From Lachnospiraceae bacterium (lineage in GTDB: Bacteria; Bacillota; Clostridia; Lachnospirales; Lachnospiraceae): a DNA stretch of 44,212 nt. Location of the stretch: positions 1 to 44,212 of the forward strand of contig JAFSKG010000030.1 of NCBI GenBank assembly GCA_017449075.1. The letters run 5' to 3'. Below the pieces are notes generated by a model. It saw only the letters and a list, made by a program, of their open reading frames with translations, was not told the DNA's origin and ran no database searches. The translations under genes were made by a program, and so were the position numbers. Positions 8,205-16,256 of the stretch are shown piece by piece (the first letter of the stretch is position 1; each line of letters starts with the position of its first letter).

Positions 8205-10850
8205 TTATTTAACACTAGAGGTATTTATTGCTGCTTTATTTGCATTCTTTAATCTATCACTCACTTGTGTTCCTCTAATTGCATATCTTATCCAAAGTGC
8301 TGGGCGTACACAAATATCATTTCTTGATACAGGTGCACCTTCTTCATTTATAGATCCATCTGAATTTACTGCCATTGCATTTATAGTCATATTGCCAGGA
8401 TTTCTAACCCAATAAACAGTATTGCCTGTCAATTTATGAGCTGATGCATCTGTTTCAGTACTTACATAAGCTCCTGCTGCAACTGCAGTTCCAGATGCTT
8501 TAGCTTGTCTTTCCGCATCCGACTTTAAATATTTTTCTAATTCTGATTTGCTAAGTATAAATATTTTATCGGTTGAGTCTTTACCTCCATCTATTCCATA
8601 CTTTTCATTTTTTTCTGCTTTTACTACATTTTCATAGATTGAAGATAATTCTGCGGCGCTAAACGATTTTACAAACTGCTCATTCAGATATTTTCTGAGT
8701 GTTGAAGCTGCCCATCCACCTGCTGTACCTATATTGTTATTTGAATTATCAGTATAAGGTTTACTATCCAAACCTTCAACCGCAACAAGTAATGCTGTTC
8801 CATTCATTTCATTTTTATCAATTACTCTAAAACTATAAGGGCCGAGCATCATAGTAGAGCCAACTGCTCCAACATTTATCGCTGTTGCTACATCTGCACC
8901 ATTATTATCTATGTAGCCACCAATCTGAATTAATGGTACATGCTCATTTAACAATTCATAATAGAGTTTCTCGTCTATATCTATAAGTTCTTTAGTGTGC
9001 ATCTGTCGTTTAGGTTCAGCGCCAGTCCAGAAAGCATCCCAACCACTCTTAAGAGTGCCTTTCAAATCAATGTACCCATATCCTAAGTTTATTTTTAAAT
9101 TTCCATTTATGTCAAAAATATAGTACACTCCAAGCTCTAAATCACAATTGCCTTCAACATTGCTCGTTCCACTTACTTTGTCCCATTTGCCATCATATTG
9201 TCCTTTAAACTCTACATAAGGTCCAACTTCTGCACCAAAACCCACGGCTGCTACTGCAGCTGCATGACCTTCTGCTACACCTATATCAGCACTTGCACTA
9301 ATTTCAAATGAAACCTTTGGTTCTATTCTAACTCCCATGCTTGCATACAATTGTCCATCCATATGGAGGTTAATCTCGTCTTTTGTTAAATTGTTCACAT
9401 AATCTGGAACCAATTCTCCATTTACAATACCTATTCCGAACTTTATCATTGAATTTCTTTCATGCGAATAATTAAAATTAACAGTGGCAGCGAATTTAGG
9501 TACAAAGCCCATAGGTACATGAACAAATATACCACCTTTTATTACACCGGCTTTTATTGAAGCCCCAGGTATTGGTATTTCAGTATCACACAACTCAACA
9601 TAACTATCATAATCTTTTATAGCATCCCAAGCTCTTTTTATTGCATCATCTGTTACATTCGCTTCACCTGTAATATCAATCTTTATACTTGATGATGGGT
9701 AAGTATAAAATTGCATGTCAAATTTAATATTTTTTTCATCTCTAAAATCAATATCCGGTTTAAATTCAAAAGAGTTTGATACATCAATCGTAACAACTAT
9801 TGAACCGTTGACATCTATTGCATTGAAAACATTTTTATCTAACTTAGGTAAAGTTATTATTACCTTTGCTCCTAAACCATTGTTTACTTTATATGGTGTA
9901 CATGTGACATACTCGCTTATATCAGACAAAACTTGTCCATACACATAATCTGAATTACCCTCTGCATAGACAGTTTGTACTAGTGCCTCAAAAAATGGAC
10001 TTCTTGCAACATTATAAGCCATCTTTATTCCTATTTCTTGATTCCATTTTACAGAACTATAATCTGGTTTAAATGTATTGTTGACATTTAAATCCTTAAA
10101 CACTTCGTCTAATGTTGGCTCACTATAAGTAACAACTCCGCCTACATTATTTTCAACTTTTAAGCAAACTAATTCGTCATTTTTATCTTTCTTTAATACT
10201 ATGTCTCCAACTTTCGTATTTTTTGAAATCTCTATATCAGTATATGAAGTCATATCCTTGATGTCTTGATTTATATTTATATCACTAACCGTTTCTCTCT
10301 TTATAGAATAAATGACATTTTTAAACTTAAACATGTCCTCATCAGTAAAATATGTATCTTCCCCTAAGTACATATAATATGTATGAGTATTGTCCCACAC
10401 GCCATCTGGCTTAATAATATATCTATCATTTTTTTGAGCTTTATCTACTTTAAAATTTGCATTGAATCCTTGTTCGTCAACAATCTTTACTTCTACGAAA
10501 CCTTTTTCACTGCCAACATTAAAAGATTTTGTATTGGCAACATCTCTGTATCTCAATGTGTTTTCATCCGTAATTGTAAGGTTATCCTTATTAAATGTAG
10601 TATCATGTGTAAAACTACTACTTGCATTTGTATTATTTCTAGTTACATTTATTCCAACAATAGTCCCCACTGCAACTAAAATTAAAGCTGCAACTATTGC
10701 AACAATTTTTCCTCCACCACCATTTCTGCCATTACCACCATTTCTTACTTTTCCATTTCCACCATTTCCTCCGCCTGCTTGTCTTGCTCCACATCTTGGA
10801 CAAATTAATGATCCATTTGTTAATTCAGCACCACAATTACTACATCTCAT
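8205..10850 (-). CDS. Zinc-ribbon, single-pass membrane protein with DUF6273-like C-terminus
   Basis: An 881-aa protein and first gene of the type VII operon. Order: cytosolic zinc ribbon (MRCSNCGAEL..CPRCGAR), Gly/Asn-rich linker, membrane helix at about residues 45-65 (IVAIVAALILVAVGTIVGI), a long beta-rich extracellular region with a secreted fibre-like character, and a C-terminal domain of about 200 residues (GGWAASTLRKYLNEQF, STDKIFILSKSELEKYL, ICVRPALWI) that resembles the DUF6273 fold of Clostridia surface proteins. The ATG at 10850 has GGAGAGG at good spacing; the TTG at 10865 would place the ribosome site inside the gene. An extracellular adaptor for the type VII machine is an inference from synteny. 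Confidence 0.85.
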   Translation of the reverse strand: MRCSNCGAELTNGSLICPRCGARQAGGGNGGNGKVRNGGNGRNGGGGKIVAIVAALILVAVGTIVGINVTRNNTNASSSFTHDTTFNKDNLTITDENTLRYRDVANTKSFNVGSEKGFVEVKIVDEQGFNANFKVDKAQKNDRYIIKPDGVWDNTHTYYMYLGEDTYFTDEDMFKFKNVIYSIKRETVSDININQDIKDMTSYTDIEISKNTKVGDIVLKKDKNDELVCLKVENNVGGVVTYSEPTLDEVFKDLNVNNTFKPDYSSVKWNQEIGIKMAYNVARSPFFEALVQTVYAEGNSDYVYGQVLSDISEYVTCTPYKVNNGLGAKVIITLPKLDKNVFNAIDVNGSIVVTIDVSNSFEFKPDIDFRDEKNIKFDMQFYTYPSSSIKIDITGEANVTDDAIKRAWDAIKDYDSYVELCDTEIPIPGASIKAGVIKGGIFVHVPMGFVPKFAATVNFNYSHERNSMIKFGIGIVNGELVPDYVNNLTKDEINLHMDGQLYASMGVRIEPKVSFEISASADIGVAEGHAAAVAAVGFGAEVGPYVEFKGQYDGKWDKVSGTSNVEGNCDLELGVYYIFDINGNLKINLGYGYIDLKGTLKSGWDAFWTGAEPKRQMHTKELIDIDEKLYYELLNEHVPLIQIGGYIDNNGADVATAINVGAVGSTMMLGPYSFRVIDKNEMNGTALLVAVEGLDSKPYTDNSNNNIGTAGGWAASTLRKYLNEQFVKSFSAAELSSIYENVVKAEKNEKYGIDGGKDSTDKIFILSKSELEKYLKSDAERQAKASGTAVAAGAYVSTETDASAHKLTGNTVYWVRNPGNMTINAMAVNSDGSINEEGAPVSRNDICVRPALWIRYAIRGTQVSDRLKNANKAAINTSSVK

Positions 10851-10892
10851 AAATAACCTCTCCAAAAAACTACTTATAATTTATTTTCCCAC

Positions 10893-10924
10893 AAAAAAAT
10901 CACCACCTAAATCTAGGTGATGAT
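10893..10924 (-). terminator. Intrinsic terminator inside the leader of the type VII operon
   Basis: On the minus strand an 11-bp stem (10914-10924 with 10899-10909, one G-U pair) and 4-nt loop are followed directly by seven U residues (10899 to 10893). It lies between the promoter at 11041-11068 and the first gene at 10850, so operon transcription must read through it. It would also stop transcripts arriving from the ferritin gene. Confidence 0.8.
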
Positions 10925-11034
10925 ATTTCACAAATATATTCTTTACATGAAAACTGACCTCTAAAAGAGATTGTGTGTGTGTGTATTATATGTAGAAACT
11001 ACCACTGGCCTTCCCCCATCAGTTATAGTGTTAG
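10893..11034 (-). ncRNA. Structured 5' leader of the type VII operon, candidate attenuator
   Basis: From the predicted start near 11034 the transcript runs about 180 nt before the first start codon. AACTGA (11019-11024) can pair with TCAGTT (10952-10957), closing a domain of about 70 nt that contains GUAG-UUU-CUAC and a CUCU-UUU-AGAG hairpin, and a (CA)n run. A terminator hairpin follows at 10893-10924. This order (closed domain, terminator, gene) is that of a riboswitch or attenuator. I do not recognise a known class and see no clear antiterminator. Confidence 0.45.
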
Positions 11035-11041
11035 ACTATAA
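11023..11041. repeat. Inverted repeat at the type VII operon start site
   Basis: TTATAGT (11023-11029), spacer GTTAG, ACTATAA (11035-11041). It overlaps the edge of the -10 box and the expected start site, so it may be an operator. It could also form a small hairpin at the 5' end of the mRNA. Confidence 0.5.
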
Positions 11042-11068
11042 TTATATCATTTATTACCACATTGTCAA
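11041..11068 (-). promoter_or_regulatory. Promoter of the type VII secretion operon
   Basis: On the minus strand a consensus -35 TTGACA (11063-11068), 16-bp spacer and consensus -10 TATAAT (11041-11046). Start expected near 11034. A perfect 7-bp inverted repeat (TTATAGT..ACTATAA, 11023-11041) abuts the -10 and covers the start site, a typical place for a repressor. Confidence 0.75.
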
Positions 11069-11094
11069 CAACTATAAATAATCGGATTTTCGCC

Positions 11095-11583
11095 CTAATC
11101 TCTCTTACCTAAAGCTTTGTCTAACTCGTAAAGAGCTGCTGCATCCTTACCATACTTCTCAAATTTATCAATTAACTCTTGAGCATTTTCCTCTTCTTCG
11201 CATTGCTCTTTTATGAACCAATCCATAAATTGCATAGTTCTATAGTCTTTCTCTTCCATAGCGACTTTATAGATATTGTGAATGAGACTTGTCACATATT
11301 GCTCGTGCTTAAGACCCTCTTTTAAAACTTGAAGTTCATCTGTGAGAGCAACACCTGGCTTTGCAATTGCGAGAAGCTCTACTTCCTCATTATTTGCATG
11401 GATGTAATCATAAATCTTAAATGCGTGCTCCATTTCCTCTTCAGCTTGTTTTTTATACCAAGCAGCAAATCCGCCTAAACCTTTGCCGCCCATAAATCCT
11501 GAAAAATCAAGGTAGAGATATGCTGAATACATCTCCTTATTTACTTGATCATTTAATAATGCTTTTACTTTTTCATTTAACAT
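11095..11583 (-). CDS. ftnA: Ferritin
   Basis: A 162-aa ferritin of the bacterial non-haem type, which oxidises Fe(II) and stores Fe(III) inside a 24-subunit shell. The ferroxidase ligands are all present: E17, E50, H53, E94 and the E126-Q127 pair, with the acidic run E129-E132. Length is normal (about 165). The ATG is preceded by GGGGGG. It stands alone upstream of the type VII operon and transcription could continue to the terminator at 10893. Confidence 0.95.
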   Translation of the reverse strand: MLNEKVKALLNDQVNKEMYSAYLYLDFSGFMGGKGLGGFAAWYKKQAEEEMEHAFKIYDYIHANNEEVELLAIAKPGVALTDELQVLKEGLKHEQYVTSLIHNIYKVAMEEKDYRTMQFMDWFIKEQCEEEENAQELIDKFEKYGKDAAALYELDKALGKRD

Positions 11584-11683
11584 AATAACCCCCCTAATAT
11601 ATCTCTTTTACATTTCAGAAATATTTATATGTATATTTTACTACAATATTGAAAAATAATAAAGATTAAAAATGCAATATTTA

Positions 11684-12703
11684 TCACATCTTAATGTCAA
11701 AATGCACTTCTTTATCATTAAATTCTTCTTTTATAGCCTCTAATTTATCTTTAAATGCTCTCTTGCTGCCACCTCTTATGATTGAATTTAGTATATACAC
11801 CAGAAGTATTAGCATAATCATCACAGGAACAAGTATTGCGAATATTTTAACCATATAAGGCAAAACATTTGACACTGCATTTTTTAATTCATAATTATTT
11901 TCATACCAATATCTAAATGCATTTACTCTAAACTTGATTACTTCATATATATTTACAGTATAAGTTTTGTAAGTGCTTTGCTTTTTTGCATTCTCAATCT
12001 GATTTTTAATTCGTTCACTTTTCTTTGCGAGTTCAGAATCTTGTCTTGCTATCCAATCCTTATCCTTTGATTCTTGGAGAGCCTTTCTTGCCTCTTCCAT
12101 TTCTTTGAGTTGCTGTTCATAATTTGTAAGTTCTTGCTCTATAGATGTGATGTTAGAATTTGAAACTCTTATCTCACCCCATTTGCCAAGTGTCTCTTCA
12201 ATTTTTTCTAAGTCAGTCTCTGAGTTGTCAACTGTAAATTCTAATTCCTGATATCTTGGATAAAATTCATTATCATAAACTACTTTTTTAAGACTATTTT
12301 GTTGGTTGATTTTAATTGTGCCGTTTACTTCTTTGACAACTTTCATTAAGTCCTCAACCAAGGTACTAAAGTCAGTTGTGTCAACTCTGTAAAATTTATT
12401 CTCCCTATACCTTTCTGGCGTCGTCATTGCTTCTTCTTCATTTGCTGATTCTTCATATAATGCATCTGCTGAAATTGCATTTGCAACTCCCATATCTTTA
12501 TCCATAAATGTCTCGTTCTTTGCTGCCGCCCTAAACATAGGTGCTGAAGTCCCCATAGTGCTGTAGGTATAAGTATTCGCATTTTCAACTCCGTCATAAG
12601 TAATGGTCAATTCTTTAGTTCTTAAAAATAAAAACCAAATTGCAACTAACAATATTATAGTAATAATTGCGGGTTTAATTATATTTTTTTTATTCATAGT
12701 CAT
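11684..12703 (-). CDS. DUF4349 membrane protein
   Basis: A 339-aa protein with an N-terminal membrane helix (IIKPAIITIILLVAIWFLFL), an extracytoplasmic DUF4349 region with a central coiled coil (SNSNITSIEQELTNYEQQLKEM and onward), and a C-terminal membrane helix (about residues 287-310) with a short charged tail. DUF4349 proteins are widespread in Firmicutes and of unknown function; homologs are often lipoproteins, but here there is no lipobox Cys. AGGAGG lies six bases before the ATG at 12703, inside the preceding small acidic ORF, so the two overlap by 14 bases and are probably translationally coupled. The more upstream in-frame Met codons lie in the coding part of that ORF and were rejected. 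Confidence 0.85.
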   Translation of the reverse strand: MTMNKKNIIKPAIITIILLVAIWFLFLRTKELTITYDGVENANTYTYSTMGTSAPMFRAAAKNETFMDKDMGVANAISADALYEESANEEEAMTTPERYRENKFYRVDTTDFSTLVEDLMKVVKEVNGTIKINQQNSLKKVVYDNEFYPRYQELEFTVDNSETDLEKIEETLGKWGEIRVSNSNITSIEQELTNYEQQLKEMEEARKALQESKDKDWIARQDSELAKKSERIKNQIENAKKQSTYKTYTVNIYEVIKFRVNAFRYWYENNYELKNAVSNVLPYMVKIFAILVPVMIMLILLVYILNSIIRGGSKRAFKDKLEAIKEEFNDKEVHFDIKM

Positions 12704-12803
12704 CATCATCCTCCTCATATTCATTTTCTTGGTCATCTTCATCTTCCATGCCATATAAATCTGGATTTAATAGCATGTCATTCATAAAATCGTCGTCAAA
12801 CAT
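12690..12803 (-). CDS. 37-aa acidic peptide
   Basis: A short ORF, MFDDDFMNDMLL.., ending in a run of Asp/Glu (EEDDDDYE). It has AAAGGA seven bases ahead of its ATG, starts 14 bases after the upstream gene and overlaps the start of the DUF4349 gene, so its placement in an operon supports translation. No known domain. It may be a real microprotein or simply a coupling ORF that delivers ribosomes to the DUF4349 start. Confidence 0.5.
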   Translation of the reverse strand: MFDDDFMNDMLLNPDLYGMEDEDDQENEYEEDDDDYE

Positions 12804-12817
12804 AGGGGATCCTTTCA

Positions 12818-13396
12818 TCATTCGTCCAAAATTAATTTATTCTTTTTTGCTTTTTCCTTTAATTTTTTCATATGTTCTTTTTCAATCTGTTTGATGCTCT
12901 TTTTAGGTGTTGGTAAATCTTCTGGCACAGTACCACCTATATCTTTAATTACTTTTCTTACTTTACTTCCTATGTGGTAATGTATATGATTTGCTTTTTC
13001 TTCGCCTCGAAACATTTCCTCATAATTATCACCCATAAAAATAACTTTTTTATTCTCCCATCTTGCTAGAGAGTTCATAGAATAAATATCATTTAGACCA
13101 TCACTATATTTTTCTTTGTCAGTATCATAGCAAATAGCAAATAAAGGCACAAGCCTTGATTTTATTTGGTCTTTAGTCAGCCTATCTTCATTTTCATAAA
13201 AATTCAATGGACTAACAACTGTGTCTTTAAAAGGTATTTCTAAATCTACAATCTTATCTACATATTCTTTATATACTGTTGCATTAACACCAACATTATT
13301 CCAGTCATCTCCTGTTATTTTTGAAATATCTGTTGAATCTTTTCCTAAATATAATCTTATAGCATTACCTTTCATGTTAATATCTAATATCTTCAT
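12818..13396 (-). CDS. Hypothetical protein, 192 aa
   Basis: A soluble alpha/beta protein with a strongly basic, helical C-terminal tail (residues about 165-190, KKSIKQIEKEHMKKLKEK). It has no membrane segment and no motif I recognise. GAGGAGGG precedes the ATG. It is the first gene of a three-gene set with the acidic peptide and the DUF4349 protein; the basic tail next to an acidic peptide gene is suggestive but proves nothing. Confidence 0.7.
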   Translation of the reverse strand: MKILDINMKGNAIRLYLGKDSTDISKITGDDWNNVGVNATVYKEYVDKIVDLEIPFKDTVVSPLNFYENEDRLTKDQIKSRLVPLFAICYDTDKEKYSDGLNDIYSMNSLARWENKKVIFMGDNYEEMFRGEEKANHIHYHIGSKVRKVIKDIGGTVPEDLPTPKKSIKQIEKEHMKKLKEKAKKNKLILDE

Positions 13397-13487
13397 CCTA
13401 ACCCTCCTCGTAGAATATGATAAAATCTTTTTTTGACACTTCTATTAATATGTTTACTGTTTTGTAATATATAACATACAAATTAAA

Positions 13488-15164
13488 TTATATCTCTTCT
13501 AAACCAATATTTTTTAGATACTCATATGTGCCATCATAAAACTCTGGCAATCTAGTACTATCTTCATAAAACCCATTAGCAAATTTATTGCCATTACCTT
13601 TTGGAATACAAATTACCATTCCTTTTCTAGCTCTTGTTAACAAAACTCGATACGCATTAAACATATACTTGATCAAATCTTGTTTACTTTCACTATTTCC
13701 AATTTGCTCAACCCACTGTTGCCTATTAACATTAAAACGATAAAAATGCCATTTCCCATTTTCATAGCGCATATCTGCATCCCATAGCAAACATGTATAA
13801 TCTAATTCTAAACCTTGAACTTGAATTTCAGTAACAGCATCTTCTAAATAATTTGATGATCTCGTATCTGTCTTATCATCTAAAAACCAATGGATTGTGT
13901 TATCATCATCATTTGGTAAAACATGTATTGCCAAAGGCTTATATCTAGCAGATTCTTTACTAACCAAAACTCCGCTTCTTTCATTGCCTCGTGTATTATC
14001 ATGAATCCATCTTCTCGCTTTTTCCATATCCCTTGTCAAAACAATAGGGTATTTTTCTTTTATGTCCTTATACAACTCTAATGCTATGTCATTAACATCT
14101 AATAAATTATTAATAAACAATGATAGCTTCTCTGTTCTGAATGACCTCAATGATACTGCTAAGTGTAATTCGTCTGCAAATTTAACATTTTTGTTGTTAC
14201 TCAAAACTTCATTAACTTTACCTTCAGCATATTCTTTATCGGTCAATTTATTGGAAATGTATACATTCCAATGCGAAAACTTGTCATTAATTGCTTTTAT
14301 CCATTCAGAAATACCAGCTTCACCAGTATTAATTTCTTGGCCTCCACCAACAAGACAGATTATTGTTGCCCAGTCTTGACGTTGGTCTAATGACCAAATT
14401 AAAAATTCAGCCTCAGATAATGGAAAGTTTTGTACTTTGATTTTATTTCCGTATGTTCCACCTCTTTTTAAATAATCAGCTAATCTTTTATGTGTCCAAG
14501 ACCTTTGTGCTTCATCAAAGATAGCTACATGTTCCACTTCACCATATCCTGACTCTTCATTTTTAATAGCTTTACTTGGGTCTATTTGAAGAATTCCATT
14601 TTCAACTGGATTTTTAATTTTTGCAAGCATGTTATCACGATATCTATGTATGATTTGTATTGATTTTCGCACTTCCCTTCTTGCATCGGTTATCTTCTTT
14701 CTATTACCTCTTTCTTTCTCTTTTTTTACATTGTCTTGAGCTAATGCTTCCGTTAACACTGCTACAAGTGGTCCATTACCTGACAAATATACTGCTCCTT
14801 CGTCTTTTACTGGTTCTTTACGTCCCTGATAGGTTTGTCTAATTGCCACTTCAAGACCAACAAGAGTTTTACCAGCACCAGGCACTCCAGTTACAAAGCA
14901 AATACTTTTTTTATTATTCTTTTTACTGTCCGCAATTACTTTTAATAAATAATCTATTGTTTTGTCTGTGTTTACTTTGTCTGCCTCATGTCTTGTTATA
15001 TCCTCAACTGAATGATTCTCATATAATGCACGTGCTGCTTCTATAATTGTCGGTGTTGGTGAGTATGGGCTTATAATCCAGTTTTCATCAATTTGTTTTT
15101 CATTTGGGTAAGAATCTAAAACTCTATCTATCACTTTCATTAAATCTTTTTCGCCAGTATGCAA
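13488..15164 (-). CDS. DUF2075 helicase-like ATPase, detached from its N-terminus by a frameshift
   Basis: Superfamily I helicase-like protein of the DUF2075 type (558 aa as open frame). Walker A GVPGAGKT lies at residues 93-100, Walker B IFDEAQRSW near 216-224, and late helicase motifs near the C-terminus (YRVLLTRARKGMVICIP). Such proteins normally carry an N-terminal nuclease-like domain. Here that domain is in the next frame upstream (15173-15628). The only start in this frame is a TTG without a ribosome site, and the frame remains open upstream of it. One extra A in the GAAATG at about 15179-15184 would join the two frames as AE-NVINPLHTGEK. The gene is therefore probably one broken or frameshifted gene of about 710 codons. 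Confidence 0.8.
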   Translation of the reverse strand: MHTGEKDLMKVIDRVLDSYPNEKQIDENWIISPYSPTPTIIEAARALYENHSVEDITRHEADKVNTDKTIDYLLKVIADSKKNNKKSICFVTGVPGAGKTLVGLEVAIRQTYQGRKEPVKDEGAVYLSGNGPLVAVLTEALAQDNVKKEKERGNRKKITDARREVRKSIQIIHRYRDNMLAKIKNPVENGILQIDPSKAIKNEESGYGEVEHVAIFDEAQRSWTHKRLADYLKRGGTYGNKIKVQNFPLSEAEFLIWSLDQRQDWATIICLVGGGQEINTGEAGISEWIKAINDKFSHWNVYISNKLTDKEYAEGKVNEVLSNNKNVKFADELHLAVSLRSFRTEKLSLFINNLLDVNDIALELYKDIKEKYPIVLTRDMEKARRWIHDNTRGNERSGVLVSKESARYKPLAIHVLPNDDDNTIHWFLDDKTDTRSSNYLEDAVTEIQVQGLELDYTCLLWDADMRYENGKWHFYRFNVNRQQWVEQIGNSESKQDLIKYMFNAYRVLLTRARKGMVICIPKGNGNKFANGFYEDSTRLPEFYDGTYEYLKNIGLEEI

Positions 15165-15172
15165 CGGATTTA

Positions 15173-15628
15173 TTACATTTCTGCTATAAAGGATTCTTGT
15201 ACAACTGTTGTTGAACTATTATATCTAGTTGCCACAAGAATAGGCACTATTATCTTGCCTTCGCTTAATTTATGAAAATTATCTAAATCAAGAGCATAAT
15301 CAAGAACTTGGTCGACATCATTCATTAGTATTTTTGTCTCACCTACTTTAAACTCAAGGCAAAATATTATTCCCCTAAGCAGCAATACCACATCAATTCT
15401 TTTACCTAAACGTGGTATATCATATTCAAAAATTATTTTTCCATCTTCCGTTTTATATGATTCTAATAGGCACTTTAAGATTCTTATTTCTTCTGTCCAC
15501 GCTTCTCTTGCAGATGTTAAAAGATCCCCATGATAACTATCGACAATAGTACCTAAAATACTATTGCTATCTTCAGAACAAAAATCTTGAAAACATTTAA
15601 AATACAAACAACGATTGCTTCTAATCAT
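15173..15628 (-). CDS. N-terminal nuclease-like part of the DUF2075 protein
   Basis: A 151-aa open frame with its own ATG (GGGGTG upstream). It looks like a PD-(D/E)xK nuclease core: RLGKRIDVVLLLRGIIFCLEFKVGE, giving the D and ExK residues. It ends in TAATAA nine bases before the helicase frame's TTG. In intact relatives this domain is fused to the helicase. It could be made separately, or the two could be joined by frameshifting, but a single-base deletion is simplest. Confidence 0.7.
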   Translation of the reverse strand: MIRSNRCLYFKCFQDFCSEDSNSILGTIVDSYHGDLLTSAREAWTEEIRILKCLLESYKTEDGKIIFEYDIPRLGKRIDVVLLLRGIIFCLEFKVGETKILMNDVDQVLDYALDLDNFHKLSEGKIIVPILVATRYNSSTTVVQESFIAEM

Positions 15629-15785
15629 AACAATTATTCACCCCATAGGCAGTTTTAACCATCATCTTAACAAACCTGCCAATGAATTTCATTTTCAATT
15701 AAGCCACTACAGTTTGACAATATAAATTATCATAATATTTTATAAGAATAATTTCTATTTTTTAATCTTGCATAAAAATGGTATA

Positions 15786-15860
15786 GATAGGAGTTTTTTT
15801 TGTTATTTTACTGATTCCTATCACTCCAAAAACTCAAATTTTTTTCGAGTTTTTGAAGTG
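15786..15860. repeat. Nested palindromes in the 319-bp gap left of the defence genes
   Basis: GATAGGA (15786-15792) pairs with TCCTATC (15816-15822). Immediately after it a 14-bp imperfect palindrome spans 15822-15860 (CACTCCAAAAACTC..GAGTTTTTGAAGTG, one mismatch). The second palindrome recurs at 21161-21198. The rest of the gap from 15629 to 15947 shows no gene that I can support. Confidence 0.65.
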
Positions 15861-15947
15861 GTTGAAATACCTTCTTTCGCACTTTACAAGCATTCCCTCA
15901 AACTGCCTCAATCTCTAAATTATCAATCTTCATTTAACATCATCTTA

Positions 15948-16256
15948 TTATTCCTCTGCAGAATCATTTTCCTGAGAAAATTCGTTGCTACCTTCTATTG
16001 ATAATTCTACAAGTTTTTCTTTTATTTTACTTATCAAAAGAACGATACAGTCGTAAACATGCTTGCCATTTTTATCTTTTGATATACAATTCTCCACCTC
16101 AATATCATCGTAGTCCTTATCTCCACTATAAAAAGCCTGATAGAAAGCCTTTACATCAAACTGAAGATTAGATTTTGTTATTTCAAAAACTTTTTCACCT
16201 TTTTCAAAACAAGCATAACTCTCTTTCATATTTTTAAATTGGAGAATTCTTTTCAT
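15948..16256 (-). CDS. Small partner of the PHP-ATPase protein
   Basis: A 102-aa acidic protein of unknown family. Its ATG lies 23 bases inside the 3' end of the PHP-ATPase gene, with GAGGTGG upstream, so the two are coupled. It has no membrane segment and a charged, disordered-looking tail (SNEFSQENDSAEE). Coupled small genes beside large ATPases in accessory islands are often regulatory or inhibitor subunits, which is inference here. Confidence 0.65.
   Translation of the reverse strand: MKRILQFKNMKESYACFEKGEKVFEITKSNLQFDVKAFYQAFYSGDKDYDDIEVENCISKDKNGKHVYDCIVLLISKIKEKLVELSIEGSNEFSQENDSAEE

Noticed and set aside
10462-10920. 152-aa open frame on the plus strand
   Set aside because: It is antisense to the zinc-ribbon gene, Pro-rich from the complementary Gly-rich codons, and has no ribosome site.
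10972-10984. (TG)n run as a CRISPR or phase-variable tract
   Set aside because: Only about six dinucleotides in an untranslated leader; no repeat-spacer structure.
10958-11018. Purine-riboswitch-like GUUUCUAC in the type VII leader
   Set aside because: The three-way junction, the CCGUAAA-type loop and the matching closing stem of purine aptamers are absent.
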